From the NCBI GenBank assembly GCA_019348475.1, contig JAHWJJ010000009.1, forward strand, positions 1 through 22,527: a stretch of DNA of 22,527 bases, given 5' to 3'. This document shows, in pieces, positions 13,826 through 20,495 of the stretch. This stretch comes from Gemmatimonadota bacterium. Its GTDB lineage: Bacteria; Gemmatimonadota; Gemmatimonadetes; Longimicrobiales; Longimicrobiaceae. Both the position numbers and the translations under genes were made by a program. Every line of letters starts with the position of its first letter. The first letter of the stretch is position 1. The notes below the pieces were generated by a model. That model was not told the origin of the DNA, ran no database searches, and worked only from the letters and a program-made list of their open reading frames with translations.

Positions 13826-15979
13826 TCAGCCAAGCACGCCGGAGACGATCCGCAGCAGCGCCTCCAGGTTCTCCGGCTCCAGCGGCTGACGGCTGCCGGC
13901 GCCGCGGTTGATGGGGAGGGTCAGCAGCCAGGGGACCAGGGCCAGCGACACCAGGCTCATCAGCTTGATCAGGATGTTCATCGACGGGCCGGCGGCGTCC
14001 TTGAAGGGGTCGCCGATGGTGTCGCCCACGATGGCGGCGCGGTGGGCGTCGCTGCCGCGTCCGCCGCCGGCCAGCGCCGTCTCGATCTGCTGCCGCGCCA
14101 TGTCCCACGCGCTCCCGGCGTTGGCCATGAACAGCGCCAGCAGCACGCCGGTCACCGTCGCGCCGGCCAGCATCCCGCCCAGCGCCTCCACCCCCAGCCC
14201 CGCGCCCACGGCCACCGGCGCCACCACCGCCAGCACGCCGGGGGCGATCATCTCGCGCAGCGCGTGCCGCGTGGCCACGTCCACCGTCCGCGCCGAATCC
14301 GGGGCCACGGTGCCCTCGATGATCGCGGGGGTGTCGATGAACTGCCGCCGCACCTCGGTGATCACCGCCCCCGCCGCCTTGGTGACCGACGTGATCGTCA
14401 GCGCCGCCACCGCGAAGGGGATCGCTCCGCCGATCAGGAAGCCGACGACGACGACGGGGTCGATCAGGTTGATCCCCTCCAGCCCCACCCACGACGCGTA
14501 CGCCGCGTACAGCGCGACCGCCGTCAGCGCCGCGGAGCAGATGGAGAAGGCGGTGATGACGGACCCGGAGGCCTTTCCCGCCGTGTGGAGCGTTTCCGTG
14601 ACCCGCCGCGCGTCCGGCCCCAGGTGCCCCAGCTGCACGATGCCGCCCGCGTTGTCGGCGATGGGGCCGAACGCGTGCACGGTCATGGTGATCCCCACGG
14701 TCGCCAGCATCCCCACCGCCGCCACGGCGATGCCGTAGAGGCCGGATACGGCGTACGACGCGCCGACCGCCGCGCACACCACCAGCAGCGCCGGGACCGA
14801 CGACTGGAAGCCGGCGGAGATCCCGGCGAGCACGTTGGCCGCGGGCCCGCTGGCCGAGGCCTCCGCGATGCGCCGCGCCGCCGCGGGCCCGGTGAACGCC
14901 GCGGTGATCGCGCCCACGGCGATCCCCGCCAGCGAGCCGGCGAGCAGCGCCCAGAACGGGCCGAAGTAGCCGTAGAAGCGCCCCGTGGCCTCGTCCGCCA
15001 TGTCGAAGCCGAGCAGGTACACCACGCCCAGCATGATCAACAGAAAGAGCCCCGCCGAGGCCAGCTGCACCGTCCGCAGCGCCTGCGCCGGCTCCTCCGG
15101 CTTCAGGTAGCGCAGGACGAAAACCCCGGTCAGCGAGGCGATCAGCCCCACCGTGATGGCGAACAGGGGAAGCGAGACGGCGGCGATGCGGTTCTCGTAT
15201 CCGCCCAGCGTGGCCTCCGTCATCCCCACCGCGATGGTGGCGATCACCGCCGCCACGCAGCTTTCGAACAGGTCCGCGCCCATCCCCGCCGTGTCGCCCG
15301 CGCAGTCGCCCACCAGGTCGGCGATGGTGGCGGGGTTGCGCGGGTCGTCCTCGGGGATGCCGGACTCCACCTTCCCCACCAGGTCCGCGCCCATGTCGGC
15401 GGCCTTGCTGAAGATGCCGCCGCCCACGCGGGCGAAGAGGGCGATGCTGCTGGCCCCCATCGCGAACCCGCTGACGATCTCGGCGAACTCGCGAAAGCGG
15501 ATCTCCTCGTAGACGCCGGGGCGGCGGATGCCCAGCAAAAAGAGCAAGCCCGTCCCGACCACCGCCAGCGACGCCACAGCCAGCCCGGCCACCGCGCCCC
15601 CGCTGAAGGCCGTCCGCAGCGCCGCGGGAAGGCCGGGATACCGCGCCGCCTCTGCCGTGCGCACGTTCGCGCGCACGGCCGCGAACAGCCCCGAGAACGC
15701 CGCCAGCATGGCGCACGCCGCGCCGCCCACGAACGCGCCCGCCGTACGGAACCCGGTGGCCAGGAACAGGAGCAGCGCCGCCGCGATGACGAACGCGGCC
15801 AGCACGGTACCGACGCGCCGGGCAAACGCCAGCGCGCCGGATTCGATCTGCGCGGCGAGCCCGCGCATCACCTCGTTTCCGGGGGGCAGCCTGCGCAGCC
15901 GGTCCCAGATGAAGAAGGTGACGCCGAGGCCCAGCAGCCCCAGGATCCAGAGCCAGTCGGTAATGAGAGTCAGGTCCAC
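13826..15979 (-). CDS. hppA: Membrane-bound ion-translocating pyrophosphatase (divergent M-PPase)
   Basis: Integral membrane pump that couples PPi hydrolysis to H+ (or Na+) export. The 717-residue product has about 16 hydrophobic segments. It keeps the substrate motifs: KAADMGADLVGKVE (192-205), IPEDDPRNPATIADLVGD, AGDTAGMGADLF (228-238), GPIADNAGGI (438-447) and GDTIGDPFKDAAGPSMN (652-668). It departs from canonical enzymes in two places. The usual GNTT(A/K)A loop that sets K+ dependence is GKASGSV (468-474), and the usual WDNAKK is WDMARQ (625-630). It may belong to a divergent H+-PPase group known from Chlorobium and Cellulomonas. The start is GTG 15979; an in-frame GTG upstream would add residues without family similarity. 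Confidence 0.93.
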   Translation of the reverse strand: MDLTLITDWLWILGLLGLGVTFFIWDRLRRLPPGNEVMRGLAAQIESGALAFARRVGTVLAAFVIAAALLLFLATGFRTAGAFVGGAACAMLAAFSGLFAAVRANVRTAEAARYPGLPAALRTAFSGGAVAGLAVASLAVVGTGLLFLLGIRRPGVYEEIRFREFAEIVSGFAMGASSIALFARVGGGIFSKAADMGADLVGKVESGIPEDDPRNPATIADLVGDCAGDTAGMGADLFESCVAAVIATIAVGMTEATLGGYENRIAAVSLPLFAITVGLIASLTGVFVLRYLKPEEPAQALRTVQLASAGLFLLIMLGVVYLLGFDMADEATGRFYGYFGPFWALLAGSLAGIAVGAITAAFTGPAAARRIAEASASGPAANVLAGISAGFQSSVPALLVVCAAVGASYAVSGLYGIAVAAVGMLATVGITMTVHAFGPIADNAGGIVQLGHLGPDARRVTETLHTAGKASGSVITAFSICSAALTAVALYAAYASWVGLEGINLIDPVVVVGFLIGGAIPFAVAALTITSVTKAAGAVITEVRRQFIDTPAIIEGTVAPDSARTVDVATRHALREMIAPGVLAVVAPVAVGAGLGVEALGGMLAGATVTGVLLALFMANAGSAWDMARQQIETALAGGGRGSDAHRAAIVGDTIGDPFKDAAGPSMNILIKLMSLVSLALVPWLLTLPINRGAGSRQPLEPENLEALLRIVSGVLG

Positions 15980-16064
15980 GGGCGCGCCCCACAGGCAGGA
16001 AGTGGGCCGGGAGAGCAGACGCCGCACCCGCAACGGGGCTGCGGCGGGCGTAAGCTGAACGGTG

Positions 16065-16096
16065 TTAGTGCGTTAGTGCGTTAGTGCGTTAGTGCG
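16065..16096. repeat. Tandem octamer TTAGTGCG, four units
   Basis: Four perfect head-to-tail 8-bp units lie upstream of hppA. They are in inverted orientation to the CGCACTCA units at 16300-16339 (reverse complement TGAGTGCG), so the two arrays bound the intervening repeat copy like inverted ends. Confidence 0.92.
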
Positions 16097-16129
16097 GGTG
16101 CGTGGTGCTCCACCCAGATGCGCCCTGCG

Positions 16130-16289
16130 CCGGAGCGAATGAATTCGCCGCTGGAAAATCGCGATGTCCGCCTTCGCGGACCGCTCGTGCCGGACGCCGG
16201 GCTGCGTGCACATCCGCGGGCCCCCCGCCGTTGAAGCCCCGCTCAGTTTTGCGGGGCTTTCCGCAGTCGTTGCGGCGGCTTCAGCCGCT
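16130..16289. repeat. Dispersed structured intergenic repeat, copy 1
   Basis: About 160 bp, clearly similar to 18817-18968. Shared blocks include CCGGAGCGAATGAATT, CTGGAAAATCGCGATGTCC, GAAGCCCCGC, GGGCTTTCCGC and GGCGGCTTCAGCCGCT. Hairpins include GCGAAT/ATTCGC, GTCCGC/GCGGAC, AAGCCCCGC/GCGGGGCTT (16234-16242 and 16251-16259) and GCGGCT/AGCCGC. No coding frame is conserved between copies. The third stem followed by TTT could terminate transcription rightward. Confidence 0.88.
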
Positions 16290-16291
16290 CC

Positions 16292-16339
16292 GGCACTAAC
16301 GCACTCACGCACTCACGCACTCACGCACTCACGCACTCA
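16292..16339. repeat. Tandem octamer CGCACTCA, five units plus one variant, ending in the pth stop
   Basis: One GGCACTAA variant (16292-16299) is followed by five perfect CGCACTCA units (16300-16339). The last three bases of the array (16337-16339, TCA) are the pth stop codon TGA on the minus strand. Each further unit supplies another TGA, in successive frames. Confidence 0.93.
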
Positions 16340-16906
16340 GTTGTTGCACGCGTCCATCGCCGCCTCCACGCCGTCGCGCATCCAGATCTCCACGCCGCGG
16401 ATCAGGTCGGGAAAGCGCTCCTCCACCGTCTTGCGGTCGGCGCGGGGCATGGGAGAGAGCACCCAGTCCGCCAGGTCCGCCTGGGGCGGCTTCTGCCCCA
16501 CGCCGATCCGCAGGCGGGGGTAGTCGCGGGTGCCCAGCACCTGCTCGATGCTCTTGAGCCCGTTGTGCCCGCCCGCGCTGCCGGAGGGGCGAAAGCGCGC
16601 GCGGCCGGGGTCCAGCGCCACGTCGTCCACCACCACCAGCAGGTCGCGCCCCAGGTCCAGCGCGTTCATCCGCTTCAGCGGCAGCAGAACGCTGCCGCTG
16701 CGGTTCATGTACGTGAGCGGCTTGATGAGCCGCACCTGGAACGGCTCCACCCGGGTGGTGGCGTTGGCCTGGTTCTTTTCCGTGCGAAACCGGGCAACGC
16801 CCCAGCTCTGCGCCAGCGCGTCCAGCAGCCACCACCCGGCGTTGTGCCGCGTGTTCTCGTACTCGCGGCCGGGGTTTCCCAGCCCCACGATCACCTTGGC
16901 GGCCAC
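16337..16906 (-). CDS. pth: Peptidyl-tRNA hydrolase
   Basis: Releases peptides from prematurely dissociated peptidyl-tRNA. The 189-residue product has VIVGLGNPGREYENTRHNAG with Asn11 and catalytic His21, close to the E. coli numbering (Asn10, His20). It also has KPLTYMNRSG, VVDDVALDPGRARFRPSGS and GGHNGLKSIEQVLGTRDYPR, all family hallmarks. GTG 16906 has a GAGG Shine-Dalgarno 8 nt upstream and fits the family N-terminus. GTG 16957, 8 bp after rplY, would add VLERLRALLSATERGDD and cannot be excluded because its codon use is also gene-like. rplY-pth is a very common gene order. The stop codon is the first octamer of a repeat array. Confidence 0.95.
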   Translation of the reverse strand: MAAKVIVGLGNPGREYENTRHNAGWWLLDALAQSWGVARFRTEKNQANATTRVEPFQVRLIKPLTYMNRSGSVLLPLKRMNALDLGRDLLVVVDDVALDPGRARFRPSGSAGGHNGLKSIEQVLGTRDYPRLRIGVGQKPPQADLADWVLSPMPRADRKTVEERFPDLIRGVEIWMRDGVEAAMDACNN

Positions 16907-16965
16907 GTCGTCGCCTCGCTCCGTCGCGGAAAGGAGCGCCCGCAGGCGCTCCAGCACCCCGCGGA

Positions 16966-17610
16966 TCAGTCCTCGTCGCCCTTGCGGGCCCGCAGCACCT
17001 CGGGCTCGGTCTCGGCCTCCTCCGTGTCGGCCGCCTCGGACTCGCCGCGCGCCGAGCCGACCACGGACGCGATGGGCAGCTCGCCGTCCTGAAGGAACTT
17101 GACCCCCTCGCGCGCCGGCACGTCGCCCACGCGCACCGACTCGCCCAGCACCAGGTTGCTCACGTCGATCTCCACCCCGTCGGGAATGTTGCCGGGAAGG
17201 CACTCCACCTCCAGGTCGTACAGCACCTGGTCCAGGATGCCGCCGTCCGTGTGCACCCCCACCGGCGTCCCCACCAGCCGCACGGGGATCTTCACGTGCA
17301 GCGTCTCGCCCGCGTGGACGTGAAAGAAGTCCACGTGCAGCGCCTCGGGCTTGTAAGGGTGCATCTGCACCTCGCGCAGCAGCACGTCCTGCGGCCGCTC
17401 GCCGTCGATGTCCAGGCGAACCAGCGTGTTCTCCACGTTCACGGCGGCGATCAGCAGCCCCAGCTCGTGTGCGTTCACGGCCAGCGGGCGCGGCTTTTCA
17501 CTACGCCCGTAGAGGACGGCGGGAACCTGCCCCGCCGCGCGCAGCTTGCGCGCGGTGCCCTTGCCTGCGCTCTGGCGGAGCGAAGCCTTCAACGTAGGGG
17601 ATGCGGCCAT
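16966..17610 (-). CDS. rplY: 50S ribosomal protein bL25 (CTC/TL5 type)
   Basis: 5S rRNA-binding ribosomal protein. The 214-residue product is the long CTC form. The N-terminal L25 domain (about 1-95) begins LKASLRQSAGKGTARKLRAA and includes GQVPAVLYG and LREVQMHPYKPEALHVDF. The C-terminal TL5 beta-domain (about 98-190) includes IPVRLVGTPVGVHTDGGILD, LEVECLPGNIPDGVEIDVS and GESVRVGDV. An acidic tail (ESEAADTEEAETEPEVLRAR) follows, as is common. ATG 17610 has a GGAGGT Shine-Dalgarno with good spacing. It lies 81 bp after prs and 59 bp before pth (using GTG 16906). Confidence 0.95.
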   Translation of the reverse strand: MAASPTLKASLRQSAGKGTARKLRAAGQVPAVLYGRSEKPRPLAVNAHELGLLIAAVNVENTLVRLDIDGERPQDVLLREVQMHPYKPEALHVDFFHVHAGETLHVKIPVRLVGTPVGVHTDGGILDQVLYDLEVECLPGNIPDGVEIDVSNLVLGESVRVGDVPAREGVKFLQDGELPIASVVGSARGESEAADTEEAETEPEVLRARKGDED

Positions 17611-17691
17611 CGGGTACCTCCGGTCTGCGGGAGCGGCCCCCCTGGCCATCCGGCCACGGGCAGTCCCGCTCCGCGTCAAATCACGACTCCG

Positions 17692-18642
17692 TCACTCGAA
17701 CAGCGAACTCACCGACTCGTTGATGTGCGTGTAGCGAATCGCGCGCCCGATCAGCTCGCCCACGGAAAGCACCGTGAGCGTGGGGATGCGCTTTTCCCGC
17801 GGCACCGGCACAGTGTCGGTAACCACGATCTCCGTGAACGGCGCGGCGGCCAGCCGCTCCACGGCGGGGCCGGAGAGCAGCGCGTGGGTGGCGCAGGCGT
17901 AGATGTCGTTGGCGCCCAGGTTCTTGAGCGCGTGCGCCGCCTCGGCCATGGTGCCCGCGGTGTCGATCATGTCGTCCGAGAGCAGGCAGTCCTTGCCCTC
18001 CACCTCGCCGATCACGTTCATCACCTCGGCCACGTTGGCGGCCGGACGGCGCTTGTCGATGATGCCCATGGTGGCGTCCAGCCGCTTGGCGAACCCGCGC
18101 GCCATCTTGGCGGACCCCACGTCGGGCGAGATCACCACCAGGTTGGTGAGGCGCTTCTCGCGAAAGTAGCGGGTAAAGACGGGCGCCGCGTACAGGTGGT
18201 CGACGGGAATGTCGAAAAACCCCTGGATCTGGTGCTGGTGAAAGTCTACCGAAAGCAGCCGGTCGGCGCCCGCCTCGGCGATCATGTTGGCCATCAGCTT
18301 GGCGCCGATGGCCACCCGCGGCTGGTCCTTGCGGTCCTGCCGCGCGTAGCCGAAGTAGGGGACCACGGCGTGAATGCGGGCCGCCGAAGCGCGCCGGGCG
18401 GCGTCGATCAGCAGCAGCAGCTCGATGATGTTGTCGCCCGGCGCGGTGGTGCTCTGGATGATGAACAGGTCGCGTCCGCGGACGTTCTCGTCGATGCGGA
18501 CAAAGATCTCGCCGTCGGCGAACTTCTTGATGGTCACCTCGCCCAGCGGGTACTCCAGCTCCCGGGCGATCTCCTCGGCGAGCGGGCGGTTCGCCGTGCC
18601 GGCCAGCAGCATGGGCCCACCGCTCGCGAACGGATCCGGCAT
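17692..18642 (-). CDS. prs: Ribose-phosphate pyrophosphokinase (PRPP synthetase)
   Basis: Transfers pyrophosphate from ATP to ribose 5-phosphate, giving PRPP for nucleotide, His and Trp synthesis. The 316-residue product has KKFADGEIFVRIDENVRGRD, LLLIDAARRASAARI, VVPYFGYARQDRKDQPR (flexible catalytic region), the metal-binding VDFHQHQIQGFFD and the ribose-5-phosphate/PRPP loop LLSDDMIDTAGTM. It is the class I, phosphate-activated length. The start ATG 18642 lacks a Shine-Dalgarno; Met11 (ATG 18612, MLLAGTANRP) is close to the usual family start and is an alternative. A candidate promoter lies 41 bp upstream of ATG 18642. prs, rplY and pth lie in the same orientation with short gaps and are likely co-transcribed. 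Confidence 0.96.
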   Translation of the reverse strand: MPDPFASGGPMLLAGTANRPLAEEIARELEYPLGEVTIKKFADGEIFVRIDENVRGRDLFIIQSTTAPGDNIIELLLLIDAARRASAARIHAVVPYFGYARQDRKDQPRVAIGAKLMANMIAEAGADRLLSVDFHQHQIQGFFDIPVDHLYAAPVFTRYFREKRLTNLVVISPDVGSAKMARGFAKRLDATMGIIDKRRPAANVAEVMNVIGEVEGKDCLLSDDMIDTAGTMAEAAHALKNLGANDIYACATHALLSGPAVERLAAAPFTEIVVTDTVPVPREKRIPTLTVLSVGELIGRAIRYTHINESVSSLFE

Positions 18643-18682
18643 GTGCGCGACGCTAAGGGTTCAAGGGTACGGATGGAGCGGT

Positions 18683-18711
18683 AGAATAGGCCCGCGGGGG
18701 GGATGCAGCAA
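18683..18711 (-). promoter_or_regulatory. Candidate prs promoter
   Basis: On the minus strand TTGCTG (18706-18711), a 17-bp spacer and TATTCT (18683-18688) form a plausible sigma-70 promoter. It would give a leader of about 35 nt before ATG 18642. The hexamers match only 3/6 and 4/6. Confidence 0.4.
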
Positions 18712-18816
18712 GTGCGCGAGGCGCCGGACGGCCCACCGTGCGACCCGTCCGCGGACGCCCCGGCGGCGACCGGCCTGCGTCCGCGGGCACGCGGTAGACC
18801 CGGGGCAACGTCCCAG

Positions 18817-18968
18817 CCGGAGCGAATGAATTTCGCCTCTGGAAAATCGCGATGTCCGCCTGCGCGGACCGCCCCTGCCGCGCGCCGGAGAAGTGCACCG
18901 CGCCTCCGCCGATGAAGCCCCGCGCAGTTTGCCGGGCTTTCCGCGGTCGCGCGGCGGCTTCAGCCGCT
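18817..18968. repeat. Dispersed structured intergenic repeat, copy 2
   Basis: Same order of blocks and stems as 16130-16289. GTCCGC/GCGGAC and GCGGCT/AGCCGC are intact; the AAGCCC/GGGCTT stem is kept with one internal mismatch. It lies between the M16 pair's 3' end and prs, in the same orientation as copy 1. Unlike copy 1 it has no octamer array on its left side. Confidence 0.88.
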
Positions 18969-18977
18969 CACGCGCGA

Positions 18978-19007
18978 GCGGGCGCCGCTCCACGAAGCGG
19001 CGCCCGC
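18978..19007. terminator. 12-bp hairpin downstream of the M16 operon
   Basis: Perfect arms GCGGGCGCCGCT (18978-18989) and AGCGGCGCCCGC (18996-19007) flank a 6-nt loop. It lies about 50 nt past the second M16 stop on the minus strand, overlapping the first octamer. No T-run follows, so termination is only a possibility; copy 1 of the repeat lacks this hairpin. Confidence 0.5.
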
Positions 19008-19056
19008 ACTCACGCACTCACGCACTCACGCACTCACTCACGCACTCACGCACTCC
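19005..19056. repeat. Tandem octamer CGCACTCA, six units plus a half unit, abutting the M16 stop
   Basis: Four perfect units (19005-19036), a half unit CTCA (19037-19040), one perfect unit (19041-19048) and a final CGCACTCC (19049-19056). The last base, 19056, is the final G of the TAG stop of the second M16 gene on the minus strand. The half unit shows that copy number changes by slippage or unequal exchange. Confidence 0.92.
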
Positions 19057-20495
19057 TACTCCCGCACGAACTCCGTCACCTCGCGGATCTCCACCGGGCC
19101 CACGTTGGCGGCGCGGACGGCGGCTTCCACCAGCTGCCGGTCGCCCACCACCACGACCACGGCGCGGTCCGGGCGCACGTACTGGTTGGCCACCCGGCTC
19201 AGGTCCTCGGCCGTGACCGCCATCACGCGCTGCACGTAGTCGTCGTAGAACGAGGCGTCCAGGCCGTACGTCTCAAGCGTCGCCAGCTGCCCCGCGATGT
19301 CGCGCGTGGTCTCCAGCTGGTCCGGCAGGCGCAGCGCCACGAAATTCTTGATCTTCTGCAGCTCCTGCGGGCTCACCGCCTCCGTGCGGATGCGGTTGAT
19401 CTCGCGGAAGAACTCCACCAGCGAGCTGTCGGTGGCGTTGGTCTGCACGCCGGCCTGCGCGGTGAACGGCCCCGCGCCGCGCAGCATCTGAAAGCTGCTG
19501 CGCGCGCCGTACGACCAGCCGTGCGTCTCGCGCAGGTTGGTGTTCAGCCGGCTGGTGAAGGTGCCGCCCAGCAGCGTGTTCATCACCAGCAGCGGGAAGT
19601 AGTCCGGGCTGCTGCGCGGCACCCCCGGGTGCCCGATGCGGATTTCCGACTGCGCCGCGCCCGGCTTGTCGATCAGGTACACCACCGTCCGCGCGATGTC
19701 GGGGGGCTGCGGCGGGTCCGCCAGGGCGGCCGCCGCGCCCTGCGAGGTCCATCCGCCGAATGCCTCCGCCACCATCGGCTGCATGGTGGCCGGGTCCACG
19801 TCGCCCACCAGGATCAGGGTGGCCGCCTCTGGGCGGTAGCGGCTGGCATGAAAGCTCTGCACCCGCGCGCGGTCCAGCGCCCGCGTGCTCTCCACGTTGG
19901 GGTAGCGCCCGTACGGGTGCCCCGCGCCATAGACCAGCGAGGCGAAGGCGTTGTTGGCGATCGTGGTGGCCTCGTCCTTTGCCCGCGCCAGCGCCGTCAG
20001 CCGCTCCTCGCGCAGCCGGTCGATCTCGCGCTGCGGAAAGTCGGGGCGCGTCACCACGTCGGCCATCAGCCGCAGCGCCGCGGGAAAGTTGGGGCGCAGC
20101 ACGTACAGGTTGGCCTGCGCGGCGTCCGCCCCCGAGCCCGTGGAAAGCGAGGCGCCCAGCAGGTCCAGCGCGTCGGCCAGCTCCAGCGCGTCGCGGCCGC
20201 CGGCGCCCTCGTCCAGCATGTTGGCGGTGAACGAGGCCAGCCCCGGCGCCTCCGCCGGCTCGTCCGAACTGCCGGCGCCGCGCGTCACCAGCACCGCGCT
20301 GACCACGGGGAGCTCCGCCTGCCGCACGTACATCACCGTCAGCCCGTTGGGCAGCCGCATCCGCACGGGATCCGGCAGGTCGATGCGCGGGGCGCCCGTG
20401 GGGCGCGGCGGCGTGGTGGGAAAGTCCTGCGCGGCCGCGGGGGCCCCGCCCAGCAGGGCGGCGCCGGCCGCGAAGGAAAGAATCGTCCGTTTCAT
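19056..20495 (-). CDS. M16 family peptidase-like protein lacking the zinc motif
   Basis: A 479-residue exported protein with a signal peptide (MKRTILSFAAGAALLGG, likely cleavage after PAAA before QDF). It has two M16 halves: the N-terminal domain starts VRMRLPNGLTVMYVRQAELP and the C-terminal one includes THGWSYGARSSFQM, the Arg/Tyr pair seen in M16 partner subunits. The HxxEH motif is absent: the equivalent segment is GLASFTANMLDEG, with Ser88, Ala91 and Asn92 in place of His, Glu and His. It is therefore probably a non-catalytic subunit that completes the chamber of the adjacent active protease, as in M16B heterodimers. Its ATG overlaps the upstream stop (TGATG), ensuring balanced synthesis. 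The stop runs into an octamer array. Confidence 0.92.
   Translation of the reverse strand: MKRTILSFAAGAALLGGAPAAAQDFPTTPPRPTGAPRIDLPDPVRMRLPNGLTVMYVRQAELPVVSAVLVTRGAGSSDEPAEAPGLASFTANMLDEGAGGRDALELADALDLLGASLSTGSGADAAQANLYVLRPNFPAALRLMADVVTRPDFPQREIDRLREERLTALARAKDEATTIANNAFASLVYGAGHPYGRYPNVESTRALDRARVQSFHASRYRPEAATLILVGDVDPATMQPMVAEAFGGWTSQGAAAALADPPQPPDIARTVVYLIDKPGAAQSEIRIGHPGVPRSSPDYFPLLVMNTLLGGTFTSRLNTNLRETHGWSYGARSSFQMLRGAGPFTAQAGVQTNATDSSLVEFFREINRIRTEAVSPQELQKIKNFVALRLPDQLETTRDIAGQLATLETYGLDASFYDDYVQRVMAVTAEDLSRVANQYVRPDRAVVVVVGDRQLVEAAVRAANVGPVEIREVTEFVRE

Noticed and set aside
14042..16084. Long plus-strand open frame opposite hppA
   Set aside because: Low-complexity Arg/Gly/His-rich translation with no family signature; the minus-strand frame is a clear membrane pyrophosphatase.
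16102..16523. Small plus-strand ORFs inside repeat copy 1 and opposite pth
   Set aside because: Frames are not conserved between the two repeat copies, and the octamer part translates to simple Ala/Leu/Thr/His repeats.
18643..18816. Possible tRNA gene upstream of prs (GGGTTCAAGGG)
   Set aside because: Only a T-loop-like string is present; no acceptor, D or anticodon stems can be formed on either strand.
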